Both the position numbers and the translations under genes were made by a program. A model generated the notes under the pieces. That model was not told the origin of the DNA and did not search any database. It worked only from the letters and a program-made list of their open reading frames with translations. This document shows, one piece after another, positions 6,911 through 8,238 of a stretch of 8,238 nt of DNA. Numbering within the stretch: position 1 is the stretch's first letter; each line of letters opens with the position of its first letter. Source of the stretch: an uncultured Eubacteriales bacterium (lineage in GTDB: Bacteria; Bacillota; Clostridia; Oscillospirales; Oscillospiraceae). The DNA is taken from assembly GCA_900555795.1 (NCBI GenBank), contig USMP01000043.1, positions 1 through 8,238 of the forward strand, given 5' to 3'.

Positions 6911-6942
6911 TGTACAGTCCGGACTGTGGGCTTTTTTGTTTT
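6892..6942 (+). terminator. riboswitch-controlled intrinsic terminator (expression platform)
   Basis: Bases 6895-6908 pair with 6919-6932 at 12 of 14 positions (one G-U; mismatches at 6899/6928 and 6902/6925). AAA at 6892-6894 extends the helix against T residues from 6933. A T-rich tract runs from 6932 to 6941. The 5' arm contains 6901-6905, the strand that forms the aptamer pseudoknot, so ligand-bound aptamer and terminator cannot coexist. This predicts an ON switch: ligand allows read-through into the SDR gene. Confidence 0.9.
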
Positions 6943-7016
6943 GTATGCTCCTGCGCATAATAGGATAGAGGCCAATTGTCCGGCAAATTACGTTTGATAA
7001 GGAGTGGATAGAAGCA

Positions 7017-7778
7017 ATGGGGAAACTGAATGGAAAGGTTGCCATCATCACCGGTGGCGGCAAGGGAATTGGCTTTGGCGTGGCCAAGGCCTTTGCGAAG
7101 GAAGGGGCGAACCTGGTTTTGACAGGGCGCACGGAGTCCCGGCTGGTCAGCGCCAAGGAGCGGCTGGAGGCGGACTATGGGGTGCGGGTGCTGCCCATGG
7201 TTGCCGATGGGGCCGACGAGGCAGCGATCAAGGGCGTGGTGGAGGCCGCTGTGGAGACCTTCGGAAGCATTACCACCCTGGTTAACAACGCGCAGGTATC
7301 CAAATCCGGCGTTATGCTGGCGGATCACAGCAAGGAGGACTTTGATCTGGCCATCTACTCCGGGCTGTACGCAACCTTCTTTTATATGCGGGCGTGCTAC
7401 CCCTATCTAAAGGCTACCCGCGGCTCGGTGATCAATTTTGCCTCTGGCGCCGGCCTGTTTGGAAAGCCCGGCCAGGCCTCCTACGCCGCCGCTAAGGAGG
7501 GAATCCGGGGCATGTCGCGGGTGGCCGCCACGGAGTGGGGCCCGGACGGCATCAACGTCAATGTGATCTGCCCTCTGGCCATGACGGAGAGTCTGGAGCA
7601 GTGGAAGGCAGCCTATCCCGACGTCTATGCCAAGACTATTGGCGGTATCCCCCTGGGCCGCTTTGCGGACCCGGAGATGGATCTGGGGCCTGTATGCGTG
7701 TTCCTGGCTTCGGATGACGCCGCCTATGTCACTGGCGAGACGATTACCCTCCAGGGTGGCAGCGGCCTGCGGCCGTAA
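7017..7778 (+). CDS. short-chain dehydrogenase/reductase (SDR), ZTP-riboswitch-controlled, substrate unknown
   Basis: This 253-residue classical SDR should be a soluble NAD(P)-dependent oxidoreductase with a Rossmann fold. It has the cofactor loop TGGGKGIG at 12-19, TGR at 36-38, catalytic Ser143 (NFASGAG), Tyr156 and Lys160 (YAAAK at 156-160), and a C-terminal sheet ending ETITLQGGSG. Two positions are off-consensus. The usual NNAG reads NNAQ at 90-93. The fourth catalytic residue, Asn in the common pattern I-x-x-N-L, is Gly116 in IYSGL. It resembles FabG-like proteins, but the substrate cannot be read from sequence, so fabG should not be assigned. The ATG follows AAGGAG at 6999-7004 with a 12-base gap. 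It is flanked by terminators on both sides, so it appears to be the sole target of the ZTP riboswitch. That hints at a link with folate, pterin or one-carbon metabolism; this is inference. Confidence 0.9.
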   Translation: MGKLNGKVAIITGGGKGIGFGVAKAFAKEGANLVLTGRTESRLVSAKERLEADYGVRVLPMVADGADEAAIKGVVEAAVETFGSITTLVNNAQVSKSGVMLADHSKEDFDLAIYSGLYATFFYMRACYPYLKATRGSVINFASGAGLFGKPGQASYAAAKEGIRGMSRVAATEWGPDGINVNVICPLAMTESLEQWKAAYPDVYAKTIGGIPLGRFADPEMDLGPVCVFLASDDAAYVTGETITLQGGSGLRP

Positions 7779-7788
7779 GCTGCGCTTG

Positions 7789-7826
7789 ACAAAAGCGGAT
7801 TGCCGCTTCCGGTGAAGTCCGTTTTG
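7789..7826 (+). repeat. small hairpin after the SDR gene, possible weak terminator
   Basis: AAGCGG (7793-7798) pairs with CCGCTT (7803-7808) around ATTG. An alternative larger fold pairs CAAAAgCGGA (7790-7799) with TCCGTTTTG (7818-7826), ending in a four-T run. Either could contribute to stopping transcription, but neither is strong. Confidence 0.35.
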
Positions 7827-7827
7827 T

Positions 7828-7867
7828 GCCTGGGGGAGAGAAAAGCTGTCAGAGCTCTCCCCCAGGC
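7828..7867. repeat. 13-bp perfect inverted repeat after the SDR gene
   Basis: GCCTGGGGGAGAG (7828-7840) and CTCTCCCCCAGGC (7855-7867) are exact reverse complements around a 14-base loop. No T tract follows, so it is not a standard terminator by itself. It ends one base before the palindrome at 7869. It may protect the 3' end of the mRNA or be an interspersed repeat. Confidence 0.75.
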
Positions 7868-7868
7868 G

Positions 7869-7904
7869 ATCCCGCCTTTCCCATGGGAAAGGCGGGATTT
7901 TATT
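7869..7904 (+). terminator. intrinsic terminator formed by a 30-base perfect palindrome
   Basis: Bases 7869-7898 form a perfect palindrome centred on CCATGG (7881-7886). The arms are ATCCCGCCTTTCCC and its complement, giving a hairpin of at least 13 pairs with a tight CATG loop. TTTTATTT follows at 7898-7905. This should end the SDR transcript. Confidence 0.88.
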
Positions 7905-7957
7905 TGAAGCTGCACCTGCCGTCAGAGTGTCGGTGCTCCAAAATTTCCCCCAGCCCC

Positions 7958-7987
7958 TTGCCCCACCGGGGAATTTTGTGGTACACT
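7958..7987 (+). promoter_or_regulatory. probable promoter of the GreA/GreB-family gene
   Basis: TTGCCC (7958-7963) and TACACT (7982-7987) are 18 bases apart, and TGG just before the -10 gives an extended -10 element. Transcription would start near 7994, about 18 bases before the ATG. An inverted repeat overlaps the element: CAAAATTTCCCC (7939-7950) with GGGGAATTTTG (7968-7978). Confidence 0.5.
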
Positions 7988-8011
7988 AATCAGGCGAGGT
8001 GAGGACTGGCT

Positions 8012-8238
8012 ATGTATGATGAACTGACAGAGGTGGATATTCAAAAGATGCGGGAGGAGATTGATTACCGTGTCCGGGTTCTGCGGCCGAAGCTGATCGA
8101 AGACGTACAGACCGCCCGGGGATTTGGGGATCTCAGCGAGAATTTTGAATATAAGTGTGCCAAACAGGAGAAGAATCGCAACGAGAGCCGTATTCGCTAT
8201 CTGGAGCGGATGATCCGCACGGCCAAGGTGATCTCTGC
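8012..8238 (+). CDS. GreA/GreB-family transcription elongation factor, N-terminal part only
   Basis: Gre factors enter the RNA polymerase secondary channel and stimulate cleavage of backtracked RNA. The 75 codons before the window edge cover the N-terminal coiled coil. The signature is ARGFGDLSENFEYKCAKQEK at 35-54, matching the GDLSENAEY tip of GreA with the acidic pair Asp40 and Glu43 that positions Mg2+. The following NESRIRYLERMIRTAKVIS matches the second helix. The FKBP-like C-terminal domain is outside the window, so GreA, GreB or a shorter paralogue cannot be told apart. The ATG at 8012 follows AGGTGAGG (7997-8004) with a seven-base gap. It has its own promoter and is separated from the SDR gene by a terminator. 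Confidence 0.88.
   Translation, partial: MYDELTEVDIQKMREEIDYRVRVLRPKLIEDVQTARGFGDLSENFEYKCAKQEKNRNESRIRYLERMIRTAKVIS

Noticed and set aside
6772..6960. Small open frame across the promoter and riboswitch
   Set aside because: It spans a sigma-A promoter, structured RNA and terminator, so it is accidental.
7786..7791. Perfect TTGACA just after the SDR stop
   Set aside because: No -10-like hexamer lies 16-18 bases downstream (the 17-base position reads CCGGTG), and terminators follow.

Overview
The window looks like chromosomal DNA from a GC-rich, low-oxygen Gram-positive bacterium, most likely a gut Clostridia member of the Oscillospiraceae type. That placement is an inference. It rests on strong AGGAGG-type ribosome binding sites, TTGACA/TATAAT-like promoters, U-tract intrinsic terminators, a transcription-terminating ZTP riboswitch, and genes for anaerobic citrate breakdown with a CitA/DcuS-type sensor. 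No mobile element, CRISPR array, tRNA or rRNA is visible.

Layout. (1) Bases 1-469, minus strand: the 5' part of a malic-enzyme gene running off the left edge. (2) Bases 470-771: a divergent intergenic region whose left half is AT-rich. (3) Bases 772-6663, plus strand: one tightly packed block, probably an operon. It holds a membrane sensor kinase, a CitB/DcuR-type response regulator, an auxin-efflux-carrier (AEC) family permease, then citD, citE and citF, the three subunits of citrate lyase. It ends at a terminator at 6681-6720. (4) Bases 6808-6942: a clear sigma-A promoter, a ZTP (pfl) riboswitch and an overlapping intrinsic terminator. (5) Bases 7017-7778: a single short-chain dehydrogenase/reductase (SDR) gene under that riboswitch, followed by stacked hairpins and a terminator. 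(6) Bases 8012-8238: the start of a GreA/GreB-family elongation factor running off the right edge.

How the genes fit together. The kinase keeps the arginine, histidine and phenylalanine positions that bind carboxylates in DcuS-type sensors. It and its regulator would therefore sense external citrate or a C4-dicarboxylate and switch on the permease and citrate lyase, and perhaps the divergent malic enzyme. Citrate lyase splits citrate into acetate and oxaloacetate. The malic-enzyme homologue could decarboxylate the oxaloacetate to pyruvate, as the malic-enzyme relative CitM does in lactic acid bacteria. The genes that activate citrate lyase (citC, citX, citG) are not in this window, so they must lie elsewhere if the enzyme works.

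The most unusual element is the ZTP riboswitch. This class normally controls purine and one-carbon/folate genes, but here it leads only to an SDR of unknown substrate. The aptamer is complete, and its pseudoknot strand is also part of the terminator stem, so it reads as an ON switch.
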